Source: Deltaproteobacteria bacterium
GTDB taxonomy: Bacteria; Bdellovibrionota_C; UBA2361; SZUA-149; JADYYL01
Direction of reading: 5' to 3'
DNA: 5,807 nucleotides
Assembly (NCBI GenBank): GCA_020853655.1
Contig: JADYYL010000105.1
Coordinates: 1-5,807 of the forward strand
Shown: in pieces, positions 1 to 5,455 of the stretch
Position numbering within the stretch: position 1 is the first letter of the stretch
Layout of the letters: the number at the start of each line of letters is the position of its first letter
Translations under genes and position numbers: made by a program
The notes under the pieces: model-generated
Databases searched by the model: none
Seen by the model: only the letters and a program-made list of their open reading frames with translations
What the model was told of the DNA's origin: nothing

Positions 1-2
1 AG

Positions 3-62
3 ATCCAGAACCTCAAGGCGATCAAGAGCCTCCCGCGCAACTCAACGACCTGCGGCGGATAA
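3..62 (+). CDS. 3' end of an unidentified protein (partial, tentative)
   Basis: Reading from base 3 gives 19 codons (IQNLKAIKSLPRNSTTCGG) ending at TAA 60-62. The case rests on base composition: 17 of the 19 third positions are G or C, against about 14 of 25 and 8 of 20 in the other two plus frames. That bias is expected for real coding DNA in a genome of this GC content. A competing frame starting at base 2 stays open to TGA 77-79 and would end in a basic tail (LRRIRKKNH). The piece is too short to assign to a family. If real, the gene is convergent with the epimerase gene that ends at 322. Confidence 0.3.
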   Translation: MQNLKAIKSLPRNSTTCGG

Positions 63-131
63 GAAAGAAGAACCACTGAAGGTAGCGCTGCGGACACTGA
101 TGATGCTGTCGCATCCAATGTCCGCCCGCCT

Positions 132-166
132 CGTTCACGAATCCCCACGTCGGGGATTCGTGAACG
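132..166. repeat. 15-bp perfect inverted repeat between convergent genes
   Basis: The arms CGTTCACGAATCCCC (132-146) and GGGGATTCGTGAACG (152-166) are exact reverse complements with a 5-base loop ACGTC. The stem can be extended by one G-T and two G-C pairs. The right arm's GGGGATTCG is repeated directly at 166-174. Neither strand shows a T-run after the stem, so it is not a classical intrinsic terminator. It lies between the probable gene end at 62 and the end of the epimerase gene at 322, so it could still end or protect transcripts from both sides. The remaining gene-free DNA (63-131 and 175-321) holds nothing I recognise beyond a 6-bp stem with a CTTC loop at 279-294. Confidence 0.75.
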
Positions 167-321
167 GGGATTCGAAGCTTCCGAGAAACGTCGGACACTG
201 CTCGGCAGGCACCCCCCGATTCAACGCGGAATTGCACTCGTGTTCACTTCCGGGACAAACGCCTTTCACAGCATTTGCTGGAGCCTTCGCTCCACTCAGA
301 GCAGGGAAGAGCCGTATGGGG

Positions 322-1401
322 TCAGCTGCGGAGAAGCCCAGCCTCTCGATAAGCAGCAAAGATTCGCGCCGCCTCCTGTTCGAACGAGTATCTTGAGCGG
401 AAGCCGAAGTCCCGTTTCACCTTGTCGGTCTTAAAAGCGCGATTTTTCACGAAGAAGTCGACACGTCGCCGAAATATAGGCGGTTCAATTCCAAAAGGCC
501 GGCAGATCGACTCGACGATAGAGCCGAGAATCTGAACCGGAAGAGCAGGGATACGAAGCTTGTAAGATTCCCTTCCACCAAGCTTCGAGAGTGTCTGAAA
601 AACCTCCGTCATCAGAATCGGCTTCTCTCCAGCGACGAGGTACGCCTCTCCGAGGCTTGCCTCCGTTGTCGGCGCGAGGAGGAAGGCATCCGCAAGGTCC
701 ACCACGTAGATCCAGTGCGTCCACGTTTCGCCGAGCCCGATGAGCGGCATTCTCCCTTGGCTCACCCCTCGGAAGAGCTTCAGAAAGCGAGTGTCGTCAT
801 CACCCCAGATCATTCCAGGTCGAATCACTGTAGCCCGTATGCGACCCTCGTCATGACAACGTTTGACGAGAAGTTCCGCCTCCGCCTTGCTTCGCTGGTA
901 GACATCCGCGGGATGAAACGGTGCGGACTCGTCGGCGGGTGGGTGCTCAATGTGGCTATGGACACCGCTGGTGCTGCAGTACACTAAACGCGCGGAGTGG
1001 TTACGCTCGGCGGCATCGATCACGTGTCGGGTCCCTTCGAGATTCGCGCGAAAGAAAACCTCATCCGCGAACTTCGCCTCCCGATACAACGCGCCGATGT
1101 GGAAGATGTAATTCGCTCCATCCGCCGCGCGCAATACAGCGTCTCGATCGCCGAGGTCGCCAAAATGAAACTCTGCGCCGCGATCTTGTAGTTCCCGAAC
1201 GCGAGCTTTCGAGCTGGTCTCGCGCGCCAGTATGCGCACCTTGGCGCCGAGATCGAGGAGTCCACGCGCGACATGGCCCCCGACGAAGCCGGTGGCCCCG
1301 GTCACGAACACCGTCTGTCCGCGATAAAAATCGCGCAACACCGGGTACCGGTGCTCTCGCGCCTCGAGCGGGGGGCTAACAACTTGGGTTGCGTTGGCCA
1401 T
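322..1401 (-). CDS. NAD(P)-dependent epimerase/dehydratase (extended SDR family)
   Basis: This 359-residue protein is a cytoplasmic oxidoreductase of the extended short-chain dehydrogenase type. The Rossmann dinucleotide motif TGATGFVG is at residues 34-41, inside VFVTGATGFVGG. The strand ending GDLGD follows near 81-85, STSG at 143-146 supplies the catalytic serine/threonine region, and YQRSK at 168-172 is the active-site YxxxK. RPGMIWG (194-200) is the usual substrate-side motif. The overall pattern resembles sugar epimerases, dihydroflavonol-reductase-like and 3-beta-hydroxysteroid-dehydrogenase-like members; the substrate cannot be read from sequence. ATG 1401 gives a 26-bp overlap with the upstream acyltransferase gene, suggesting translational coupling, but no Shine-Dalgarno is visible there. 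ATG 1452 has AAGG about 6 bases upstream and would add 17 residues. ATG 1527 would bury even more of the upstream gene and is least likely. The stop is TGA 322-324. Confidence 0.9.
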   Translation of the reverse strand: MANATQVVSPPLEAREHRYPVLRDFYRGQTVFVTGATGFVGGHVARGLLDLGAKVRILARETSSKARVRELQDRGAEFHFGDLGDRDAVLRAADGANYIFHIGALYREAKFADEVFFRANLEGTRHVIDAAERNHSARLVYCSTSGVHSHIEHPPADESAPFHPADVYQRSKAEAELLVKRCHDEGRIRATVIRPGMIWGDDDTRFLKLFRGVSQGRMPLIGLGETWTHWIYVVDLADAFLLAPTTEASLGEAYLVAGEKPILMTEVFQTLSKLGGRESYKLRIPALPVQILGSIVESICRPFGIEPPIFRRRVDFFVKNRAFKTDKVKRDFGFRSRYSFEQEAARIFAAYREAGLLRS

Positions 1402-2710
1402 CGGTGCTGAGTAGTGCGTGGTCGGAGATTGGGAGAGTTGCGAGGAGCTCATCTTTTGCCTTGATGAAGTGATCGAGGAGACGCGGTCCATCTCGGACGA
1501 TGCCTGGGTCGACAACGACGGCAACATGCGCGTTTTCGTTATAGGTCACAAGAGAGAACGCCAATCCATGACCTTCCATGAGTGCGGCGGCAGCGAAAGT
1601 TGACCGGATCTCTACCCCCGCGAGTTTTCGCGGTGAGCTGGAGTTCGGAAGATTCGTGCAGATGCAACTCGTTCGCCTCGCAAAAGCACGGCAGAAAGGT
1701 CGCTGGAGAAAGGCTGGAAGTCGGGCGTTCATTCGCGCAATGAGCGCGTAGCCACGTGCAATGCCGCTGCGCTTCATTGTCGTCGTCCGCTCATGGACGA
1801 GGAGCAATCGGTCGGGGAGTGTTTCTCCCGAGGCGGGCAGCCGGATCGTCACCCCCGTCAGCAAATTGCCCAGTCGATCCGCGTCGGCGGCGGAACGCAG
1901 GTTGACGGGGATGATGATTCTTGGCTCGGCGGGCATCTGCTCCGCGACATCTCGCGAGTAACGCTCGAGTGCCGAACTTACCAGTCCGAGATAGACGTCG
2001 TTAATACTGACACCGTAGTGAGCCCGCATGGCGAGCAATTCTGGGAAAGGAAAGTGTCGCACGTGGAGTTCGCGACTCGGCGAGTTCTCGCCATTCAACG
2101 CGCTCGCGATCGGCGGCTCGATGAGTTCTCGAATGACTTTTCCGACGGTGACCCTGCGCCGATTCCGAAGTTGAGCATTCGGCTCGCTCCTTCGGGGGAG
2201 CTGCGCGGCGATAGAAACATCACCGCTCCCATCCGTCACGGTTCGTAGAATCTCGAGGCCACCGAAACCATCTGTCATCGTGTGGTGACCGATGAAGAGC
2301 GCGCCCACGGGACCACGTCCATCGGAGGAGCCGAATAGATGAAAGCGCCACAATGGACGGGAGAGATCGAGTGGACGTGAAAAATACATTCCGGCGGGCG
2401 CTGCAAGATCGGAAATGTTTGTCAGCCCAGGATTCGCCTCGAAGAGGACGAGGTCTCCGAGATCGATATCATCGGCTCGCTCCCAATACGCGCGGGGATA
2501 CCACCTACCCGCGCTGACAATGAGCCGTTCATGCAATCTCGGGAAGATGGACGCCGCAGCGCGAAACCGATTGCGAATCTCCTCGACGTCGGGCATTCCA
2601 TCGAGGACGAGGAACGCGGCGATGGATTGCGGCGTCGACCGGGAATCCAGGTGGTAGAAGCTCAAGTCGAGTGGTGCGATCGAGTGTCGAGGGGTCGGTT
2701 CGTGGCGCAT
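1376..2710 (-). CDS. Wax ester synthase / diacylglycerol acyltransferase (WS/DGAT) family protein
   Basis: This 444-residue protein is a near full-length member of the bacterial WS/DGAT family, which transfers acyl groups from acyl-CoA to fatty alcohols or diacylglycerol at the membrane face. The N-terminal PLDLSFYHLD (13-22) matches the family start. PLDLSRPLW (113-121) precedes the active-site motif HHTMTDG (142-148), which fits HHxxxDG with the catalytic histidine at 143. The C-terminal domain shows IND (236-238), PVNLRS followed by LGN (268-282), TNLP (352-355) and LAGVEI (363-368), all typical positions. Some relatives act on other acyl acceptors, so wax or triacylglycerol synthesis is likely but not proven. 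ATG 2710 is the only usable start before the in-frame stop near 2819-2821; no clear ribosome binding site precedes it. It is the first gene of a two-gene unit with the SDR gene, whose start it overlaps. The SDR could supply or modify the alcohol substrate, but this is inference. Confidence 0.92.
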   Translation of the reverse strand: MRHEPTPRHSIAPLDLSFYHLDSRSTPQSIAAFLVLDGMPDVEEIRNRFRAAASIFPRLHERLIVSAGRWYPRAYWERADDIDLGDLVLFEANPGLTNISDLAAPAGMYFSRPLDLSRPLWRFHLFGSSDGRGPVGALFIGHHTMTDGFGGLEILRTVTDGSGDVSIAAQLPRRSEPNAQLRNRRRVTVGKVIRELIEPPIASALNGENSPSRELHVRHFPFPELLAMRAHYGVSINDVYLGLVSSALERYSRDVAEQMPAEPRIIIPVNLRSAADADRLGNLLTGVTIRLPASGETLPDRLLLVHERTTTMKRSGIARGYALIARMNARLPAFLQRPFCRAFARRTSCICTNLPNSSSPRKLAGVEIRSTFAAAALMEGHGLAFSLVTYNENAHVAVVVDPGIVRDGPRLLDHFIKAKDELLATLPISDHALLSTDGQRNPSC

Positions 2711-2925
2711 CGAGTGTCGTGAATAGGTGAGCCGACATACTCGGAAATCAGAGCGGGAGGTTCGGCAGTGGCCCTCCTCTGCAGGACTCTTTTTCTTTGT
2801 TGTGGTCCTTGCATAACGTCATTCAACTACTGAACATTACGGGGACGCGCAAATCCTGGATAGTTCGGCAGTGGAGAGAATCAAACGGCGGCCGACGTTT
2901 CTTTGGGTGACGGTGGGATCCCGGT

Positions 2926-2954
2926 TTGGACTTTCGGACGATAACCGTTATTAT
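2926..2954 (+). promoter_or_regulatory. Sigma-70-like promoter with an internal palindrome
   Basis: TTGGAC (2926-2931) and TATTAT (2949-2954) are separated by exactly 17 bases. The -10 matches consensus at 5 of 6 positions and the -35 at 3 of 6. Transcription would begin near 2961, about 30 bases before the ATG at 2991. The 11-base palindrome ATAACCGTTAT (2941-2951) sits between the boxes and runs into the -10, a good place for a repressor, but no binding protein can be named. Further upstream in this gap, the 12-mer GTTCGGCAGTGG occurs twice (2760-2771 and 2863-2874), meaning unknown. Confidence 0.5.
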
Positions 2955-2990
2955 TCCGCTTGAATCCGGCGGTAAGCAGAGGGAAGATCG

Positions 2991-3335
2991 ATGGCCAAAG
3001 AGAGCGTGAAAGACGAGTCCGAAGTGAAACTTCTCACCGATTGCCTCCGTCGAGAGGGAATAACGGTCCGTCGGGAACGCCTGTCGCGAGGAATCGAGTT
3101 CCGGGTGAAAAGTGGATCCTGCCGCGCCTTCGGTCAAAACCTTCTCTTCCTCGATAAGAATTTGCCAGTTCCCCAACAGTTGAGCGTTCTTATCGATTTT
3201 CTATTGGACCGGGGGGTCGTGATTGCCCCTGAAGTCCTTGGGCGAGTGTCTCCGTCAACCCGCTCCCTCCTGTCGGTGGTGAAATCACCGTCTCCAGCTC
3301 TCCTATCGCCGGAGACTCCTTCGTCTTCGATCTGA
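2991..3335 (+). CDS. Small conserved-type protein of unknown function
   Basis: This is a 114-residue, probably cytoplasmic protein without signal peptide or membrane segment. The start is well supported: GAGG at 2979-2982 lies 8 bases before the ATG, and a promoter lies about 40 bases further upstream. Residues 12-85 look like a real folded domain: a helix (VKLLTDCLRREGI), a strand-rich part with SGSCRAFGQNLLFLDKNLP (41-59), a second helix (PQQLSVLIDFLLDRGV) and a terminal APEVLGRV. From memory, small uncharacterised bacterial proteins with a glycine/cysteine-Arg turn followed by a 'LFLD+xLP' strand have this layout; I could not check this by search. Residues 88-114 are rich in Ser and Pro and look unstructured. 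That tail is encoded opposite the cytochrome c gene's tail: the genes converge and overlap by 146 bp. I cannot suggest a function. Confidence 0.65.
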   Translation: MAKESVKDESEVKLLTDCLRREGITVRRERLSRGIEFRVKSGSCRAFGQNLLFLDKNLPVPQQLSVLIDFLLDRGVVIAPEVLGRVSPSTRSLLSVVKSPSPALLSPETPSSSI

Positions 3336-3714
3336 GATAGAGGACGTACTCGGCGACCGCGGTGATTTGGTCAGAAGTGAGCCTCTTCTTGTAGCTAATC
3401 ATATTTTCCCCAAGTCCTTCTCGAATAACCCGTTCGATCTGGGACAATGCATCGTCTGACGTAATAGCGGCGGTGTGCACGAACGGTGGCTCGACAAGAT
3501 TTGTCGGTCTTGGTGCGAGGAACGATACGCTTCCTTCGGGCACGCCGGTGGAGCCGTGACAATCGGCGCAGAGCTTCTGGTAGAGAGTACCTCCAGAGAT
3601 AGTCGAAACTTTGTTTTTGAGATCGAGAGCCGAGGCCGAGCTTGTGCTCATCACATGTATCAACGCAAAGATAAGCGGAATTCGAGATGAGCGGCGTTGT
3701 GCTTTACGATGCAT
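3190..3714 (-). CDS. Exported monohaem cytochrome c (class I)
   Basis: From ATG 3714 the product is 174 residues. A basic n-region (HRKAQRRSSR), a hydrophobic stretch (IPLIFALIHVM) and SASA-L give a signal peptide probably cut after residue 29, placing the mature protein in the periplasm. CADCH at 49-53 is the covalent haem site, with His53 as proximal ligand. Met105 in GLGENMISYKKRL is the likely distal ligand, followed by the closing helix TSDQITAVAEYVLYLR (113-128). The layout fits small electron-carrier or cbb3-subunit-III-like domains. A longer TTG start at 3801 exists but puts 29 residues before the signal peptide and would leave only 12 bp to mreB, so I prefer 3714. Residues 129-174 are a Gly/Pro-rich tail without recognised features, and this is the part overlapping the convergent gene at 2991-3335. 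The redox partner is not encoded here. Confidence 0.85.
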   Translation of the reverse strand: MHRKAQRRSSRIPLIFALIHVMSTSSASALDLKNKVSTISGGTLYQKLCADCHGSTGVPEGSVSFLAPRPTNLVEPPFVHTAAITSDDALSQIERVIREGLGENMISYKKRLTSDQITAVAEYVLYLRSKTKESPAIGELETVISPPTGGSGLTETLAQGLQGQSRPPGPIENR

Positions 3715-3813
3715 GACGAGAAATCTCGCAAACTGTTTTAAGGCGCGGCGGGTGACTTCCAACTGAAAAGTTGTTAAACAATTTTTACTTCCACCGCACA
3801 AAAAAAGCGTAAC
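3715..3813. promoter_or_regulatory. Divergent AT-rich spacer between cytochrome c and mreB
   Basis: This 99-bp gap must hold the cytochrome promoter (minus strand) and probably one for mreB (plus strand). It contains a small hairpin, CAACT-GAAA-AGTTG (3760-3773), then the odd palindrome TTGTTAAACAA (3771-3781) and a T-rich then A-rich patch ending in seven As at 3800-3806. Candidate boxes are weak: GTGACT (3752) with TAAACA (3775) for mreB, and TTGGAA with TTAAAA at 15-base spacing on the minus strand. The region is a promoter candidate by position and composition rather than by box quality. Confidence 0.35.
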
Positions 3814-4845
3814 ATGTTTGATTCGCTCTTCGGATTCTTTTCAAACGATCTCGCAATCGATTTGGGTACTGCTAACACCCTGGTCTACGTGAAGGGGAAA
3901 GGCATCGTCACAAACGAGCCGTCTGTGGTCGCCGTTCAGTCGAATGGCCGGGAGTCTCGCAAGATTGTCGCCGTCGGCAAAGAGGCGAAGGACATGTGCG
4001 GCCGCACCCCGACCGGCATCACTGCCGTGCGCCCCATGCGTGACGGTGTTATCGCCGATTTCGAAATCGCCGGCGAGATGATGCGGTACTTCATCCAGAA
4101 AGTGCACAATCGTAAAGCGCTCATTCGCCCACGTGTCATCGTCTGTGTGCCGTTTGGTATTACGGAGGTGGAGAAACGCGCCGTCAGAGAATCTGCGGAA
4201 TCCGCTGGTGCCCGCGAGGTCTACCTCGTAGAGGAACCAATGGCGGCGGCGATTGGCGCGGGATTGCCGATTACCGAGCCGTGCGGCTCAATGATCGTCG
4301 ATATTGGCGGCGGGACCACTGAGGTCGCGATTATCTCGTTGAAGGGCATCGTCTATTCTCAGTCGATCCGCGTTGGCGGCGATAAGATGGACGAAGCGAT
4401 CATTAACCACATCAAGCGCTCTTATAACCTCTCTATTGGTGAGCGTACTGCCGAGCAACTGAAGATCGCGATCGGATCAGCTCTCCCCACCGGAGATCGT
4501 CACAAGATGGAGATCAAAGGTCGGGATCTCGTCGGCGGCTTGCCAAAAACTGTGGAGATCTCCGAGGACGAGGTGCGCGATGCGCTCGCAGAGCCACTCA
4601 AACAGATTCTGGAAGTGATCCGGCAGGCCCTTGAGCGGACCCCGCCTGAGCTGGCTGCGGATATCATGGACCGGGGTATCACCCTTGCGGGCGGGGGAGC
4701 GCTCCTTCGCAATCTGGATTCGCTCCTACACCAAGAGACGAATCTCCCGGTCGTTCTCGCAGAGGACCCCCTGACAGCGGTGGTGCTCGGTTCGGGTAGG
4801 ATCCTCGACCATCTCGATCTACTCAAGGACGTGACCATTCAATAG
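3814..4845 (+). CDS. mreB: Rod-shape-determining protein MreB (bacterial actin)
   Basis: This 343-residue protein is a complete MreB, the actin-like ATPase that forms membrane-attached filaments and guides the lateral wall synthesis complex (MreCD, RodA, PBP2). The short hydrophobic N-terminal segment (MFDSLFGFFS) is the membrane-binding part. The nucleotide-site motifs are all present: phosphate-1 DLGTANT (16-22), connect-1 around EEPMAAAIG (140-148), phosphate-2 DIGGGTTE (163-170) and the adenosine motif LAGGGALL (291-298). VRVGGD-type sequence RVGGDKMDEAI (186-196) and GERTAEQLK (209-217) are typical of MreB rather than DnaK or FtsA. Length is normal for the family. The ATG is fixed by the conserved N-terminus, although only an A-run and no Shine-Dalgarno precedes it (3800-3806). 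Unusually, mreC does not follow closely but 610 bp downstream. Confidence 0.98.
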   Translation: MFDSLFGFFSNDLAIDLGTANTLVYVKGKGIVTNEPSVVAVQSNGRESRKIVAVGKEAKDMCGRTPTGITAVRPMRDGVIADFEIAGEMMRYFIQKVHNRKALIRPRVIVCVPFGITEVEKRAVRESAESAGAREVYLVEEPMAAAIGAGLPITEPCGSMIVDIGGGTTEVAIISLKGIVYSQSIRVGGDKMDEAIINHIKRSYNLSIGERTAEQLKIAIGSALPTGDRHKMEIKGRDLVGGLPKTVEISEDEVRDALAEPLKQILEVIRQALERTPPELAADIMDRGITLAGGGALLRNLDSLLHQETNLPVVLAEDPLTAVVLGSGRILDHLDLLKDVTIQ

Positions 4846-4918
4846 TCGTCGCCTCTCCTTTCTTGTCTGAGACCTCTCGATCTCTTGTCCGTGAGCAACT
4901 TCGGAGTGGTTCGGCCGG

Positions 4919-4968
4919 CTAGTGCTCTGACAAGTAAGTAGTCATAGGCTAACTTGTCAGAGCACTAG
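4919..4968. repeat. 17-bp perfect inverted repeat, MITE-like or terminator
   Basis: CTAGTGCTCTGACAAGT (4919-4935) returns as its exact reverse complement at 4952-4968, with a 16-base spacer. It starts 74 bp after the mreB stop. Each arm has a TA dinucleotide near its outer end, the arrangement left by elements that duplicate a TA target (IS630/mariner style), so it could be the fused ends of an internally deleted element. Alternatively it is an RNA hairpin: the right arm is followed by GTTTTATCTCTT, a broken T-tract that could end mreB transcripts. The sequence alone does not decide between them. Confidence 0.7.
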
Positions 4969-4990
4969 GTTTTATCTCTTGGCTGCTTTG

Positions 4991-5062
4991 AACTAAGTAA
5001 AGGGCGTTTCTCACAGATTCCCGCTTCGCGGGATATCCATAAAAAACACCCTTTACTTAGTT
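4991..5062. repeat. 72-bp inverted repeat with nested hairpin
   Basis: The outer arms AACTAAGTAAAGGG (4991-5004) and CCCTTTACTTAGTT (5049-5062) are perfect 14-bp reverse complements. After one mismatch they continue with GTTT/AAAC. Inside the 38-to-44-base loop sits a second perfect stem, TCCCGC-TTC-GCGGGA (5019-5033). No T-tract follows on the plus strand, so it is not an ordinary terminator. The shape, long outer arms with a GC-rich inner hairpin, is that of a small palindromic repeat element or a stable RNA structure. It lies 22 bp from the 4919-4968 repeat. Confidence 0.7.
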
Positions 5063-5276
5063 GTCGCAGCATTCGTGCCAGCGATGCGACTATTTCGTCT
5101 GGCAGAAGGGTTCTCGGAACGCCTTGTTCTCGGAGATCTGCTGGGTTTCTCCTCGACGTATCTCGGGGCAGAGCCCCCAGGTCTTTCGTCTGCGATGCCG
5201 AGTTGGTGACCTTTCGTGTCGTCGACTTCTCCGTCATCGGTTTCAATGCATTCCGCTCCGATTGTTCCGTCGAAAG

Positions 5277-5320
5277 AATTGCGGCGGTGGAAAACCGAAT
5301 TGCATAGTTTCCGCAATTTT
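5277..5320 (+). terminator. Possible stem-loop with following T-tract (weak)
   Basis: AATTGCGG (5277-5284) pairs with CCGCAATT (5311-5318), with a 26-base loop that itself contains CGGT-GGAAA-ACCG (5285-5297). The right arm runs into TTTT and, after AGCC, TTT. It could end a transcript coming from the mreB side or a small RNA encoded in the gap, but the large loop and short T-tract make it a poor terminator. It is equally readable as part of a folded mreC leader. Confidence 0.3.
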
Positions 5321-5387
5321 AGCCTTTCTCCTCCTCGCAAAATCGCTATACAAGTAACTTGAAGCAACCCATGTGGCGTCGCGCGAT

Positions 5388-5416
5388 ACCGAGTTCGGAC
5401 GAAGTCCGCACTCGGT
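5388..5416 (+). promoter_or_regulatory. Strong hairpin in the mreC 5' leader
   Basis: ACCGAGT-T-CGGAC (5388-5400) pairs with GTCCG-C-ACTCGGT (5404-5416) around a GAA loop, giving 12 base pairs with a single T/C mismatch. It lies 39 bp before the mreC ATG and is not followed by a T-run, so it is not a standard terminator. It could affect mRNA stability or translation of mreC, whose start has no visible Shine-Dalgarno. Confidence 0.55.
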
Positions 5417-5455
5417 GCCGCTCCGTCTCCCTGTATCGAATCTTTTCAACTTCCC

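Larger units (their letters stand above)
4846..5455. other. Long mreB-mreC intergenic region rich in inverted repeats
   Basis: mreB and mreC are usually close together in one operon; here 610 bp separate them. I found no convincing gene on either strand. The open frames present are Cys/Arg-rich or have no start signal. The region contains two long inverted repeats (4919-4968 and 4991-5062), a compact GGGGC-AGA-GCCCC hairpin (5165-5177), the 9-mer GTTCTCGGA repeated 16 bases apart (5110, 5126), a paired AATTGCGG/CCGCAATT (5277-5318) and a hairpin near mreC (5388-5416). TATACA at 5347-5352 is a possible -10 element for mreC, but its -35 is poor. The stretch may be a structured leader, a decayed insertion, or both. 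Confidence 0.7.

Noticed and set aside
100..396. 98-residue plus-strand open frame running into the SDR 3' end
   Set aside because: It is read through a 15-bp palindrome, overlaps the SDR C-terminus antisense, and has no protein-like pattern.
921..1379. 152-residue plus-strand open frame opposite the SDR gene
   Set aside because: Arg/Ser/Pro-rich composition and no motifs; a shadow of the well-supported minus-strand enzyme.
1793..2248. 151-residue plus-strand open frame opposite the acyltransferase gene
   Set aside because: No recognisable domain, and it lies wholly inside the WS/DGAT gene with its intact catalytic motif.
2823..3176. 117-residue minus-strand open frame
   Set aside because: Its first half is antisense to the unknown plus-strand gene, which has the promoter and ribosome site; the rest is basic and low in structure.
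3715..3801. Longer cytochrome c start at TTG 3801
   Set aside because: It would put 29 residues in front of a well-formed signal peptide and consume almost all of the spacer to mreB.
5084..5209. Short plus-strand frame starting MRLFRLAEGF in the mreB-mreC gap
   Set aside because: Looks mildly protein-like, but there is no ribosome site, third-position composition is mixed, and the length is only about 41 residues; not enough to call.
4965..5246. 93-residue minus-strand open frame in the mreB-mreC gap
   Set aside because: It reads through the 72-bp inverted repeat, has no start signal, and overlaps other equally weak minus-strand frames.
5061..5357. 98-residue plus-strand open frame in the mreB-mreC gap
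   Set aside because: TTG start inside a repeat arm, no ribosome site, Cys/Arg-rich composition.
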